DNA from: CAYYJR01 sp964472305
GTDB taxonomy: Bacteria; Armatimonadota; Hebobacteria; CAIYQO01
NCBI GenBank assembly: GCA_964472305.1
Contig: CAYYJR010000012.1
Coordinates: forward strand, 58,627 to 122,626
Direction: 5' to 3'
Length of the DNA: 64,000 nt
Positions 41,465 to 49,688 of the stretch are shown here, piece by piece; the first letter of the stretch is position 1, and each line of letters starts with the position of its first letter. The position numbers and the translations under genes are program-made. Below the pieces are notes generated by a model. That model saw only the letters and a program-made list of their open reading frames with translations, made no database searches and was not told where the DNA came from.

Positions 41465-42208
41465 ATGACAGATGTATTTCACAGTGACGATTGGGATCAA
41501 TACCGCATGGACTACGGGAATCCGCACCGCGAACTGGAATCAGCGACGGATGAAATTGCGGTGGTGGACAGTGCGTTGCGGACGCTGCAGGCGGTAGGGG
41601 CGCTGCCGCACATCACCTATGATCACGACAAATTTACGGCGTTCCGCGCCGCGGTACGCGAGGAGTTCGAGATTCCGTGGACGGCGATCACCCCGCGCAT
41701 GCAGCGCCTGCTTTACGCGTTGAACGCCATTACGCAGCCGCGCGTGATGATTGCCGCCGGCATCTTCTGCGGCAACACCTTCGTCTCCAACGCCGGCGCC
41801 GGGATCGGGCCGGGCGCCTGCTACCTTGCGCGGGAACTGCTCGGGGTAGAGATCAAGCCGGAGGAAGCGGCGCGCGCCGAGCGCAACGTCCGCCGCCTCG
41901 ACCCCACCGGAGTGGCTCGCATCATCGCCGCCGACGCGGTGGAGGTCGTCACTCGGCATCCCGGTCCCATCGACCTGCTGTATCTGGACGCCGATGGCGA
42001 TAAAGCACGCGGTAAAGGCATTTACCTGGACATCCTGCAGGCCGGTGAGGATCGTCTGTCCGCCGGCGCGCTGGTGCTGGCGCACAACAGCGTTAATGCC
42101 GCCGAGCGCCTGTGCCATTACCTGGCCTATGTGCGCGATCCCGCTCATTTCCGTGCCAGCGTTAACGTGATCATCGACGGCGAGGGGTTGGAAGTGTCGG
42201 TAAAATAG
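41465..42208 (+). CDS. Class I SAM-dependent O-methyltransferase-like protein
   Basis: The 247-aa protein resembles family 3 O-methyltransferases. TPRMQRLLYALNAITQPRVMIAAGIFCGNTFV sits where the SAM-binding strand and Gly loop belong, LLGVEIKPEEAARAERNVRRLD is the acidic ribose-binding strand, and IDLLYLDADGDKARGKGIYLDIL is the metal/catalytic Asp region seen in caffeoyl-CoA-type enzymes. The Gly-rich loop is less regular than usual. Start 41465 has GGAAGG about 9 nt upstream. Substrate unknown. Confidence 0.78.
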   Translation: MTDVFHSDDWDQYRMDYGNPHRELESATDEIAVVDSALRTLQAVGALPHITYDHDKFTAFRAAVREEFEIPWTAITPRMQRLLYALNAITQPRVMIAAGIFCGNTFVSNAGAGIGPGACYLARELLGVEIKPEEAARAERNVRRLDPTGVARIIAADAVEVVTRHPGPIDLLYLDADGDKARGKGIYLDILQAGEDRLSAGALVLAHNSVNAAERLCHYLAYVRDPAHFRASVNVIIDGEGLEVSVK

Positions 42209-42322
42209 GAGAGCGTACTTGGCCGCATCCCGCGAGGGACGACGCTATGGCCGGTGGAGAGCCGGGTTGACTTACCCACCGGCCTTCACCTGCCCATCTC
42301 CTCACCGTATCGGCCCATCACG

Positions 42323-43465
42323 CTACGCGAGTGTCATACACTCCGCGGACAGATGCGGGTTGCGCGGAGGGCGGACGCGCATGGTAGGCAGGGTGGCCTG
42401 GACTTCCGCGAAGGTGCGCGCACCCTGGGAGAGATCGACGTGGAGCGCGCCGGCGCAGTGGGCGAGTTGCGCGATCTGGCACAGCGATGGCAATCCCAGG
42501 CACATGCCGGTGAGGATGCCGGCGGTGAAGGTGTCGCCCGCGCCGGTGGTGTTGATGGGGCCATCTACCTGGTAGGCAGGCACATACAGGCGCTGGTTCG
42601 CCCAGCCGGACAGCTCGCCAGGCGCCAGCGGTACCGCGCGCAGCGCCTGCGCGTCGCCAGTGCACAGGAAGGCGCCGTTGGGGCCAAGGGTGATCACCAC
42701 GATGGGCACCCCGGCGCTCATCAAGCGTTCGCCAATGGCGATCAATTCTGTCGGGGTGACGATATTTTCGATATCGGTTGCCTCGCCGGTCTGCACGGCG
42801 GTCTCGCGGGCGCGTGCGGCGAGGGTGGTGAATTGCCCGGCCACCTGCGACGCTTCCTCGATATTCGGGGTGAACATATGCGCCACTGCCAGGGCGGGAC
42901 CGAGCATGCGCGCGAGGGTGGTATCATCGGCGACCGGCGTGGTATCCAGCGAGACCAGCACCCCGGTGTCGCGCACCGCCGACAGCACCTCGGCTAGCGC
43001 CTGTCCCTGCAACCGCCGCATCAGCGGAGGATAACCCAGGTGAAAAGCCAGCCGCTTGCGAAGCACTTCCAGATACGCCCGCTCCGGGCCGAAGAGATTG
43101 TCCATGCTCATAATCTCGTTGGTGCCGGGCGAGAAATAGACGCCGCGCTTGCCATCCGCATACACCGGCAGCACGCTCAACGCGGTGCCGACCTCCGTGG
43201 AACGCACCACATACCGCGTATCGATGCCGTCCGCCTGCCACAGATCGAGCAGGATGCCGCCGTTGGCATCGTTGCCGATCACCGTCATATATTCCACCGG
43301 CATGCCCAGTTTCACCAGCGCGCGCCCGGTGTTGGAGGTGGCGCCACCGGGACGGTATTGCGACTCACGCACCAGTGACAGGCTTTCACGCGTCGCCAGA
43401 GGTTCGGCGCCATAGAGGAACAGGTCAAGACAGGATACGCCGGAGCAGACAATGCCGGAACGCAT
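42323..43465 (-). CDS. PfkB-family carbohydrate kinase
   Basis: The 380-aa ribokinase-like enzyme phosphorylates a sugar or nucleoside. RPGGATSNTGRALVKLG is the first PfkB signature, and INTTGAGDTFTAGILTG holds the catalytic Asp and anion hole. A longer than usual middle segment (about residues 125-165) may form the lid. Substrate cannot be inferred. Convergent with the methyltransferase gene. Confidence 0.93.
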   Translation of the reverse strand: MRSGIVCSGVSCLDLFLYGAEPLATRESLSLVRESQYRPGGATSNTGRALVKLGMPVEYMTVIGNDANGGILLDLWQADGIDTRYVVRSTEVGTALSVLPVYADGKRGVYFSPGTNEIMSMDNLFGPERAYLEVLRKRLAFHLGYPPLMRRLQGQALAEVLSAVRDTGVLVSLDTTPVADDTTLARMLGPALAVAHMFTPNIEEASQVAGQFTTLAARARETAVQTGEATDIENIVTPTELIAIGERLMSAGVPIVVITLGPNGAFLCTGDAQALRAVPLAPGELSGWANQRLYVPAYQVDGPINTTGAGDTFTAGILTGMCLGLPSLCQIAQLAHCAGALHVDLSQGARTFAEVQATLPTMRVRPPRNPHLSAECMTLA

Positions 43466-43534
43466 GCGAAACCCCCCGAGTGAAATGCGAATTCACGGCT
43501 TAGCATTCGCGCGCAGGGGGGGATATTCCTGCTG

Positions 43535-44290
43535 TCACAACATCACGTGCGGCTCGATCTTCTCGTAGGTTTTCGGGCCGATGCCGGGCACGTCGAGGAG
43601 TTGGCTGAGGTCCGTGAACTTGCCTTGTTGCGCGCGGTAGTCGAGGATGCGTTGCGCGGTGACCGGACCGATGCCGGGCAGCGTCATCAGTTGTTCGGCG
43701 CCGGCGGTGTTCAGTGCAATTTTGCCGGTTGGCAGCGGCTTGGGACCGGTTCGTGCCGGGGAGCCGCCAGCGGCGATTGCTCCTGACGTAGCATCCGTGG
43801 TGGGCAACGAGGTGAGTGCTGCGGAGTCCGGCGGGGTGTGGATGGGGTCGGGTGAGCCGGCGACTACCAGTGGCGGCAATGGGGTGGCGGCGGTCATCTT
43901 GGTCCATTCCGCGCGGGTGGGAACGCAGATGCGCATGCCGTCTTCCAGTCTTGCCGCCAGATTCAAGGCATCGGCATACCCGTCTGTCCGCGCGCCGCCG
44001 GCCTGGCGGATGGCGTCGTCCACCCGCGCGCCGGGAAAGAAGCGATAGACGCCGGGCTGTTTAACCGCGCCGATGATGTGGATCACCAATTCCTGGCTGG
44101 GCGCGGTGTCGGGGGTGATGGCCGGGGAACCGGCTTCCGCGGCGTCTGGCTGTTCCAGGAAGGCTGTCGCCGTCGCCGCCTCCCGCTGTTTGCGGCCATA
44201 GGCATACGACAACACGAACAAGCCGCCTAGCACAGCGAGCAGCAGCACGAAGACCACATATTGTTCCGCGCGCGAGAAGTAGAGCCGCAT
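43535..44290 (-). CDS. ComEA-like DNA-binding protein (SLBB plus helix-hairpin-helix)
   Basis: The protein has one N-terminal membrane helix (QYVVFVLLLAVLGGLFVLSYA), an SLBB-type domain (VIHIIGAVKQPGVYRFFPGARVDDAIRQAGG region), a Pro/Thr-rich linker and a C-terminal helix-hairpin-helix pair (LNTAGAEQLMTLPGIGPVTAQRILDYR, then VPGIGPKTYEKI). This is the layout of ComEA, the DNA receptor for competence. ATG 44290 gives 251 aa; longer readings to 44455 lack hydrophobic sense. The promoter at 44325-44368 carries a motif shared with the DUF6259-like gene. No comEC is in the window. Confidence 0.88.
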   Translation of the reverse strand: MRLYFSRAEQYVVFVLLLAVLGGLFVLSYAYGRKQREAATATAFLEQPDAAEAGSPAITPDTAPSQELVIHIIGAVKQPGVYRFFPGARVDDAIRQAGGARTDGYADALNLAARLEDGMRICVPTRAEWTKMTAATPLPPLVVAGSPDPIHTPPDSAALTSLPTTDATSGAIAAGGSPARTGPKPLPTGKIALNTAGAEQLMTLPGIGPVTAQRILDYRAQQGKFTDLSQLLDVPGIGPKTYEKIEPHVML

Positions 44291-44324
44291 CAACACCACC
44301 CACGGAAGGTATTCCGCTGAAACT

Positions 44325-44368
44325 ATATTATGCCACTTAGCACTGTTTGGGAAGAAAACGCCTGTTTT
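44325..44368 (-). promoter_or_regulatory. Promoter of the comEA-like gene with shared 22-bp element (copy 1)
   Basis: On the minus strand TTCCCA (44353-44348), a 17-nt spacer and TAATAT (44330-44325) form a promoter 28-35 nt before the start codon. The -35 box lies at the downstream edge of a 22-bp element (44347-44368; AAAACAGGCGT followed by TTTCTTCCCAA) that is repeated at 46903-46924 with one mismatch. Confidence 0.6.
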
Positions 44369-44464
44369 ACAATATGCAACTTCGCTGTCAGATGAACAGA
44401 CGGCGCAGCAGTCGTGCTCACCCCGAGAGCGCGACTGCCGCGGGTGTTTGGGCATGCGTTGGAT

Positions 44465-46726
44465 TTACTGGCAGCGCTTGCTAGCCAATGCCAGCATGGT
44501 TAGCGCCGGTACGGTCAGCATCACCAACCCCTCCAGGCTCACCTGTGATACCGCCTCGCTTCCCAGGCTAAACTGCGACCAGTTGCCCGCGGGCATTTTG
44601 TCCGGCAGACTGCAGGACACCGTGCGTTCCTCCGACGATTCGTTGAGCAGCAGGATGAGATAGTCGCCTTCCGGTGATTGCCAGACCGTGTGGCGAACGG
44701 CTTCCCGCTCGATGGGCAAGGCATGCGGTTTTCCGCTGGCGGATTGTGGCAGCGTGAAGCGCAGCGGTTCACCGCTCACCGTGATGTCCAGCGGGTGCTG
44801 CAAGATACCGTAGTGCAGGTAGCGGCGCACCTTCGCGCGCAATTGCGCCAGGTTGCGCAGGCAGGCAGCGGTCTCAGGATAATCGAGGATGCGGTCATTC
44901 GACCAGCCGAGTTGACCGCCGAAGAGCAGTTGTTCCCCTTGCGTGATCAGGTAGAGCTGCGGATCTTTCAGTGCATCTTCAGTGGTCGCCCGGCCCATGA
45001 TGGTGGTGTAACCGCTGTAGATAGCGGGATGAAGCGGCACGTAATCTTCCAATGGTGGAACGAAGCTCAAGTACAGGTCCAGGCGATCCATGAAGGCGTC
45101 GGACATCAATTCACTGGAGAGGAAACGGCGCGTGTCCTGATCGATCAGCGGAGCCATCGTCCCCAGCATTTCGTCATAGCCCATCCAGTATGCGTTACCG
45201 CCGCCCAGCGGATGTCCATGACCGGCATGGTAACACAGTGAAGGCGGCATGGCGGCAATCTGGTCGAAGTAGACCCCTTGGACGCCGTATTGCCTCCACA
45301 GGGTGCGTGCGGTTTCGTACCATTGCATCTGCGCCCAGGAATCCGCGGGGCAGAGCGCCAGCGGCCAGGCATCCGCGGGGGTATACATTTCCAGGTACGG
45401 CTGGCCGTTCGCCTCGATGCTGGCGTGGGTGCGTTCCTGTTCGAGGGCCGGCCGGTCCCGATACAGCAAGCGCCCCTGGCAGTACGGCATGATCACGACG
45501 CCGCGTGCCAGCAGATCATCCGCCACCTCACGAAATCCTTCCTGCGTGGGAAAGTGCGCGGGATAATGGCTGTGCCAGGAAAAGTTATGCCAATGGTACC
45601 AGTGAATGCCGAACGGTGACCCGAAATACTCGAGCAACCGGTGCATCGCCTGCTGAAACTCCCATGCCGGTTGTGCTTCATGTGCCGAGGCAGGGAAGGC
45701 GTATTTGATGAACCAGAGGTCAATGCCGGCGAGGGTCGAGGAGGCATCCTCCCGTTCCGCCAGCAACCCGCGACGGCACCAGCGCTGCCGCGTGGCCCAG
45801 GCGCGGTGAATCTGCCCGGCCTCATACCAGGAGCCGGTGAAGCCGCGCAGCACCACGGGGTAAGCGCAATTCCAGCGGGAGACCATCTCCGGCCAGTGGT
45901 TGACTCGCCATTGCAATGACGGCTCGATGCCTTGGGCCAGCCGTTCGGCCAGCGGTGAATAGGCCCGCGGAACGTATTGCGGCGCATCCTTCGCCGGGAT
46001 ATGCCAGCGCTCGGTATTCCAGGGAGCAGGCGCATCGCCTTCGACATACTGGGCATCGATGCCGGTATTGTTGGACTCAGGGTCAAGCACGCCGACATAC
46101 AGACCGCTTTGTCCATGGAACCAGGCGGCCATCTGGCACCAGTTCACCGAGCCGGGGTACTGGCCGGTGTAGTTGGCCATCGCGTCCAACGGATTGCGGC
46201 GCAGCACGCCCCAATTTTCCGGGAACAGCAAGCGATCTTCATCAGGCGCTTGTGGATCGCCGAATCCGCGCAGGCGTGGGAACGTGGCGTATTTAATGGC
46301 CCAGGCTTCCGGGAGCACGACACTGGCGGTGAAACGCAGATCCTCCGCCTCCTCGCCACCGTCGATGCGCAGGATCACCGTGGCCGATCCGCCGTCGATG
46401 GGCATCACGTAGGTCAACATCAGGCCGTCGGCGTCACCGGTGATGGCGGGAGCCGGCGCGTCGTTGCTGTCCAATGCCAGATCCGCACGATACTCAAGCC
46501 GGTTTGCCCACCATTCATGCCCCGCATATGCGATATCCGGGATGGTGATTGGGGGCAGCGGATCGTCGTAACGCACCGGACGAATCAACCCGAGTTGCCA
46601 TAATCCCACCGGGTGCATCCCGTGGGCAAGAAAATCATAACCATCCGCCTTGTTCACTAACGAGATCGCTCGACCGCGCCCGTCAAGACGCAGCGACAAT
46701 GAACGGCAACGAACTTCATACGACAT
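44465..46726 (-). CDS. DUF6259-like putative glycosidase
   Basis: This 753-aa protein has an N-terminal beta-sandwich (residues 1-250, similar in style to sugar-hydrolase domains), a TIM-barrel-like middle (GIDLWFIKYAFPAS, WHNFSWHSHYPAHFPTQEGFREVADDLLARGVVIMPY, YGVQGVYFDQIAAMPPSLCYHAGHGHPLGGG and SSELMSDAFM) and a C-terminal beta domain. Candidate acidic residues are the Asp of YFDQIA and the Glu of SSELMS. It matches what I know of DUF6259 proteins, a glycoside hydrolase-like group. No signal peptide. ATG 46726 has AAGGA 7 nt upstream. Substrate unknown. Confidence 0.75.
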   Translation of the reverse strand: MSYEVRCRSLSLRLDGRGRAISLVNKADGYDFLAHGMHPVGLWQLGLIRPVRYDDPLPPITIPDIAYAGHEWWANRLEYRADLALDSNDAPAPAITGDADGLMLTYVMPIDGGSATVILRIDGGEEAEDLRFTASVVLPEAWAIKYATFPRLRGFGDPQAPDEDRLLFPENWGVLRRNPLDAMANYTGQYPGSVNWCQMAAWFHGQSGLYVGVLDPESNNTGIDAQYVEGDAPAPWNTERWHIPAKDAPQYVPRAYSPLAERLAQGIEPSLQWRVNHWPEMVSRWNCAYPVVLRGFTGSWYEAGQIHRAWATRQRWCRRGLLAEREDASSTLAGIDLWFIKYAFPASAHEAQPAWEFQQAMHRLLEYFGSPFGIHWYHWHNFSWHSHYPAHFPTQEGFREVADDLLARGVVIMPYCQGRLLYRDRPALEQERTHASIEANGQPYLEMYTPADAWPLALCPADSWAQMQWYETARTLWRQYGVQGVYFDQIAAMPPSLCYHAGHGHPLGGGNAYWMGYDEMLGTMAPLIDQDTRRFLSSELMSDAFMDRLDLYLSFVPPLEDYVPLHPAIYSGYTTIMGRATTEDALKDPQLYLITQGEQLLFGGQLGWSNDRILDYPETAACLRNLAQLRAKVRRYLHYGILQHPLDITVSGEPLRFTLPQSASGKPHALPIEREAVRHTVWQSPEGDYLILLLNESSEERTVSCSLPDKMPAGNWSQFSLGSEAVSQVSLEGLVMLTVPALTMLALASKRCQ

Positions 46727-46880
46727 GGCACTATCCTTCATAACAAAGACGAATGGAACGCACATAGGGACCGAAAGTCGAATCACAGTGCAATAATCCG
46801 TCCCCGGTCATCGAGTCTCCCGCAGACAGCCTGTTCCGTTCCATGTGTTGCACGAGAGAACGGAGTGCATGTCAGGCTAA

Positions 46881-46924
46881 ATAGTAGGCTACTTCCGCTG
46901 GCTTGGGAAGAACACGCCTGTTTT
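46881..46924 (-). promoter_or_regulatory. Promoter of the DUF6259-like gene with shared 22-bp element (copy 2)
   Basis: On the minus strand TTCCCA (46909-46904), 17 nt and TACTAT (46886-46881) repeat the geometry of the promoter at 44325. The same 22-bp element (46903-46924) overlaps the -35 box, 21 of 22 bases identical. A leader of about 150 nt would precede the start codon. Confidence 0.6.
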
Positions 46925-46951
46925 CCCAATGCCGTCTTGTGTGCGAGGGAG

Positions 46952-48265
46952 TTAGCGCGTGAAGAAACGGTGGCGCAATCGTGCCCACCATGACAGGCGC
47001 GGGGGTGGTGCGGCAGGCCGTGGGATTGGCGGTGGGGCGGGGTGCGTCGGCGGGGCGTTCCGCAACGGCGCCGCGCTCGTTGGCACCAGCAACTCCCAGG
47101 CCGCCAGATGGTCGTCCGGCACGCAGGACGCCAGGTAATCGCGGTCGAGATACCTGCTTCCCGGTTCCGTGGCCTGCCGTTCATGTATCAGGCCATCAGC
47201 CACGTGCACCGTGGTGGTCGGGGTAAATTCCATGTGGCCCGTCGCACGCGGTGCATGGTGAAAGGCGCAGGCCGCGACGACCGGCGTCGCCAGGCCCCAC
47301 AGCGACAGCAGGTAGGCGCCCACCTCGGCATGGGTGGCGCCAAAGACTTCCAGTTCGAAGGGTGCGACTGACAGACCCGCGGCACGCGCGTGCTCCAGCA
47401 CGGCATTGTATTGCTGGGGGAAGGACTGCGCCAGAATCAGCTTGCCAATGTCGTGCAGCAGGCCCGCCATGAATACTTCGTCGCTCCGCGCGGCGTTCAC
47501 CCCCCGGTGTCCATCGATGGCGCGGGCGAATTGGGCGACGTGAACACTATGGTGCTGATGTTCCGCCAGTGAGAAGGCTGGTGCCTGGATGGTTAAGCGG
47601 TCGAAATGCTGGTAGATATCGAACAGCAGCACCACGGATTCTACCGTCTGCAAGCCCAGCAGATTTACCGCAAGCGCGGGGGAGGAGATCGGCTGTGACA
47701 GCCCGTAAAAGGCGGAGTTCACCAGGCGCAAGATCCGCGCACTCATGCTGGGATCGCGTTCGAGTAGTTTCCCGATGCGCTGCAGCGACGGGTCGGGAGC
47801 GCGAATTTCGCGCGAAACCTGTAAAAATAATTCCGGCAGACCGGGCAGCGTGCCGATGCGCCCGACGAGTGCCTGCAGTGGTTCGCTGGCCAGTATGATA
47901 CGCAGGGCGAAGGCGCGCTCCACCGCGGTGCGCATCTCCGGCAGGCCGCACTCGGCGGACAGGAACTCATGCGCCAACTCGCCGGCGTTGATGATCGTGT
48001 CGCCATCGGCGGCTCCGGCGAAGGCAAATCGAACCAATGACGGATAGCGTCGCGCCGTCTCCGCCAGCAGCGACGACCCCTCCACGCCCGGCGTGTGCAA
48101 CTCCGCCGCCAGCACGTCACACGCTTCCCGCGCCAACAGCGCCGTCGCTTCCTGGCCGCTGGTGACGAAGGTCATCTCCCACGTCCCCCGCATCGGCTCC
48201 AGCGCGTGTTGCAGGCGCTGGAGATTGGCGAGTGCGCTATGAACGAAAAGCAGACGGATGATCAT
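46952..48265 (-). CDS. HDOD-domain signalling protein with degenerate receiver
   Basis: The 437-aa protein begins with a response-regulator-like receiver (residues ~1-120), in which the phospho-acceptor Asp is replaced by Glu (CDVLAAELHTPGVEG). An HDOD domain follows (about 140-340): LPGLPELFLQVSREI, RDPSMSARILRLVNSAFYGLSQPISS and FMAGLLHDIGKLILAQSFP, where the HD pair sits in LLHDIGK, so some HD-hydrolase residues remain. The C-terminus is a Pro-rich tail ending WWARLRHRFFTR. HDOD proteins relay c-di-GMP, stress or chemotaxis signals. Gene neighbours give no clear pathway. Confidence 0.9.
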   Translation of the reverse strand: MIIRLLFVHSALANLQRLQHALEPMRGTWEMTFVTSGQEATALLAREACDVLAAELHTPGVEGSSLLAETARRYPSLVRFAFAGAADGDTIINAGELAHEFLSAECGLPEMRTAVERAFALRIILASEPLQALVGRIGTLPGLPELFLQVSREIRAPDPSLQRIGKLLERDPSMSARILRLVNSAFYGLSQPISSPALAVNLLGLQTVESVVLLFDIYQHFDRLTIQAPAFSLAEHQHHSVHVAQFARAIDGHRGVNAARSDEVFMAGLLHDIGKLILAQSFPQQYNAVLEHARAAGLSVAPFELEVFGATHAEVGAYLLSLWGLATPVVAACAFHHAPRATGHMEFTPTTTVHVADGLIHERQATEPGSRYLDRDYLASCVPDDHLAAWELLVPTSAAPLRNAPPTHPAPPPIPRPAAPPPRLSWWARLRHRFFTR

Positions 48266-48487
48266 GACTGATTCCCGGCGACACGGATAAGAGGATGTAT
48301 CAAGGTAATTATATCACGCGCAAGCGCAAATAGCGTACATGCGCATCGCCGGAGTGTGCTGTGCCGCATCCTCGGCGGGACGGCATCTTCGACGAGGGAG
48401 AGAAGGCGAACGCATGCTATCACACCCAGCCCCTTCTCAGGCGAAAAATTATTCCTTGATATCCTATCGGAAAACAAAGATTACCTA

Positions 48488-48550
48488 TTGACAGACATGG
48501 GCGCTTTCCGCTATTATTCTGCTGTCCGATTTACTAGTAAACTGATCGGA
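48488..48550 (+). promoter_or_regulatory. Promoter and palindromic operator of the transporter/sulfate assimilation operon
   Basis: TTGACA (48488-48493), 18 nt, then TATTAT (48512-48517) is a near-consensus sigma-70 promoter. From the predicted start site a 26-bp palindrome follows (48525-48550): TCCGAT and ATCGGA ends around a core TTTACTAGTAAA. A similar but looser site, ATTCC...TATCGGAA, lies at 48451-48474. A repressor at the start site is the simplest reading. The shape resembles CymR-like Rrf2-family cysteine regulators, but that link is inference. Confidence 0.7.
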
Positions 48551-48587
48551 ATAAAAGATTGTAAGGATACAGGGTGGGTCGCTGGCG

Positions 48588-48686
48588 ATGAACACTCGTT
48601 TTCGACAACACGGTGACGGTATCAAGTTAACGGCGCATGCCTATCGCAGCGGGAGTTCCAGGCAGGATATTGAGAGGAGAGGATGA
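48588..48686 (+). CDS. Possible 32-codon leader ORF overlapping pstS-like start
   Basis: An ATG at 48588 opens a 32-codon ORF whose TGA overlaps the first ATG of the binding-protein gene (ATGA at 48683-48686). The upstream SD is weak (AGGGTGGG). It has no cysteine run or other attenuation signature. It may be a coupling leader or chance. Confidence 0.3.
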   Translation: MNTRFRQHGDGIKLTAHAYRSGSSRQDIERRG

Positions 48687-49624
48687 TGGCGCGCCTATTG
48701 CACGCCTTATTGGCGATATTGATACTGGTTGCGTTCGGCCTGGCGGTGCGAACGCAGCAGCGCGATACAGTCACCAGCACGCTGAGCCTGTCTGGCGCAT
48801 GGGCGATCTACCCGTTGGCGGTGAAGTGGGGTGAGGCGTTCCAAAAGTTGCACCCGCAGGTGAAGCTGGACATCTCTGCCGGTGGCGCGGGGAAGGGCAT
48901 GGCGGACACCCTTTCCGGCGTGGTGGATATCGGCATGGTCTCACGCGAAGTGGACAAAGCGGAGAAGGCGAAAGGCGCGCTGCCCATCATCATCGCCAAA
49001 GATGCGGTCTTCGCGACGATCAGCGCCGCCAATCCCGCAGCGCAACAGATTCGCGCCAAAGGCATCAGCACGCGCACCCTGGCCAACATTTTCGTCAATA
49101 AAACGGTGAGGACCTGGCAGCAGGCCGTCGGCGGCAAGGATGCGCCGATCCACAGCTACACCCGGTCGGATGCCTGCGGCGCGGCATCGGCATGGGCCGC
49201 CACGCTGGGCAAATACAAGCAGGACGAGCTGACCGGCATCGGTGTCTATGGCGATCCCGGCTTGTTGGAAGCGGTCCGTCGCGATCCGCTGGGGCTGGGC
49301 TATAACAATCTGGGCTATATCTTTAGCGGCGAAACAGTGATGCCCGGCATCGTCCTGGTGCCCATCGATGCGAACGGCAACGGCAAGGTCGATGCCACCG
49401 AGCGCATCATCACGCGCAACGACGCGTATGCCGCGGTGACCGACGGTCGTTATCCCGGCGCGCGCAAGGAGTATTTCGTGACCAGGGGCAAGCCCACGGG
49501 ACTTGTGCTGGCCTTTATCGAGTTTGCCTTGAGCGACGCCGGCACCAAGGTGTTGCAAAACACGGGTGGGTACGTGCCGCTTTCGAAAAACGAACAGGCC
49601 ACGGTGTTGAAGGCTATTCGGTGA
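48683..49624 (+). CDS. pstS: PstS-like ABC transporter substrate-binding protein
   Basis: The roughly 313-aa protein has an N-terminal membrane anchor or signal (HALLAILILVAFGLAV) without a lipobox. The mature part follows the PstS pattern: SLSGAWAIYPLAVKWGEAF, LDISAGGAGKGMADTLSGVVDIGMVSREV, the hinge FVNKTVRTWQQAVG, SYTRSDACGAASAWAATLGKY and NLGYIFS. It would capture an oxyanion outside the membrane. Because the operon continues into sulfate reduction, sulfate or another sulfur oxyanion is as likely as phosphate. ATG 48683 or 48686 can be used; AGGAG is better spaced for 48686. Confidence 0.88.
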   Translation: MMARLLHALLAILILVAFGLAVRTQQRDTVTSTLSLSGAWAIYPLAVKWGEAFQKLHPQVKLDISAGGAGKGMADTLSGVVDIGMVSREVDKAEKAKGALPIIIAKDAVFATISAANPAAQQIRAKGISTRTLANIFVNKTVRTWQQAVGGKDAPIHSYTRSDACGAASAWAATLGKYKQDELTGIGVYGDPGLLEAVRRDPLGLGYNNLGYIFSGETVMPGIVLVPIDANGNGKVDATERIITRNDAYAAVTDGRYPGARKEYFVTRGKPTGLVLAFIEFALSDAGTKVLQNTGGYVPLSKNEQATVLKAIR

Positions 49625-49688
49625 ACGTCAGCACTCGCTGACCGAGATGGCGGCGTCTATCCCGGTCCGTCGGTAAAGGACACACGTC

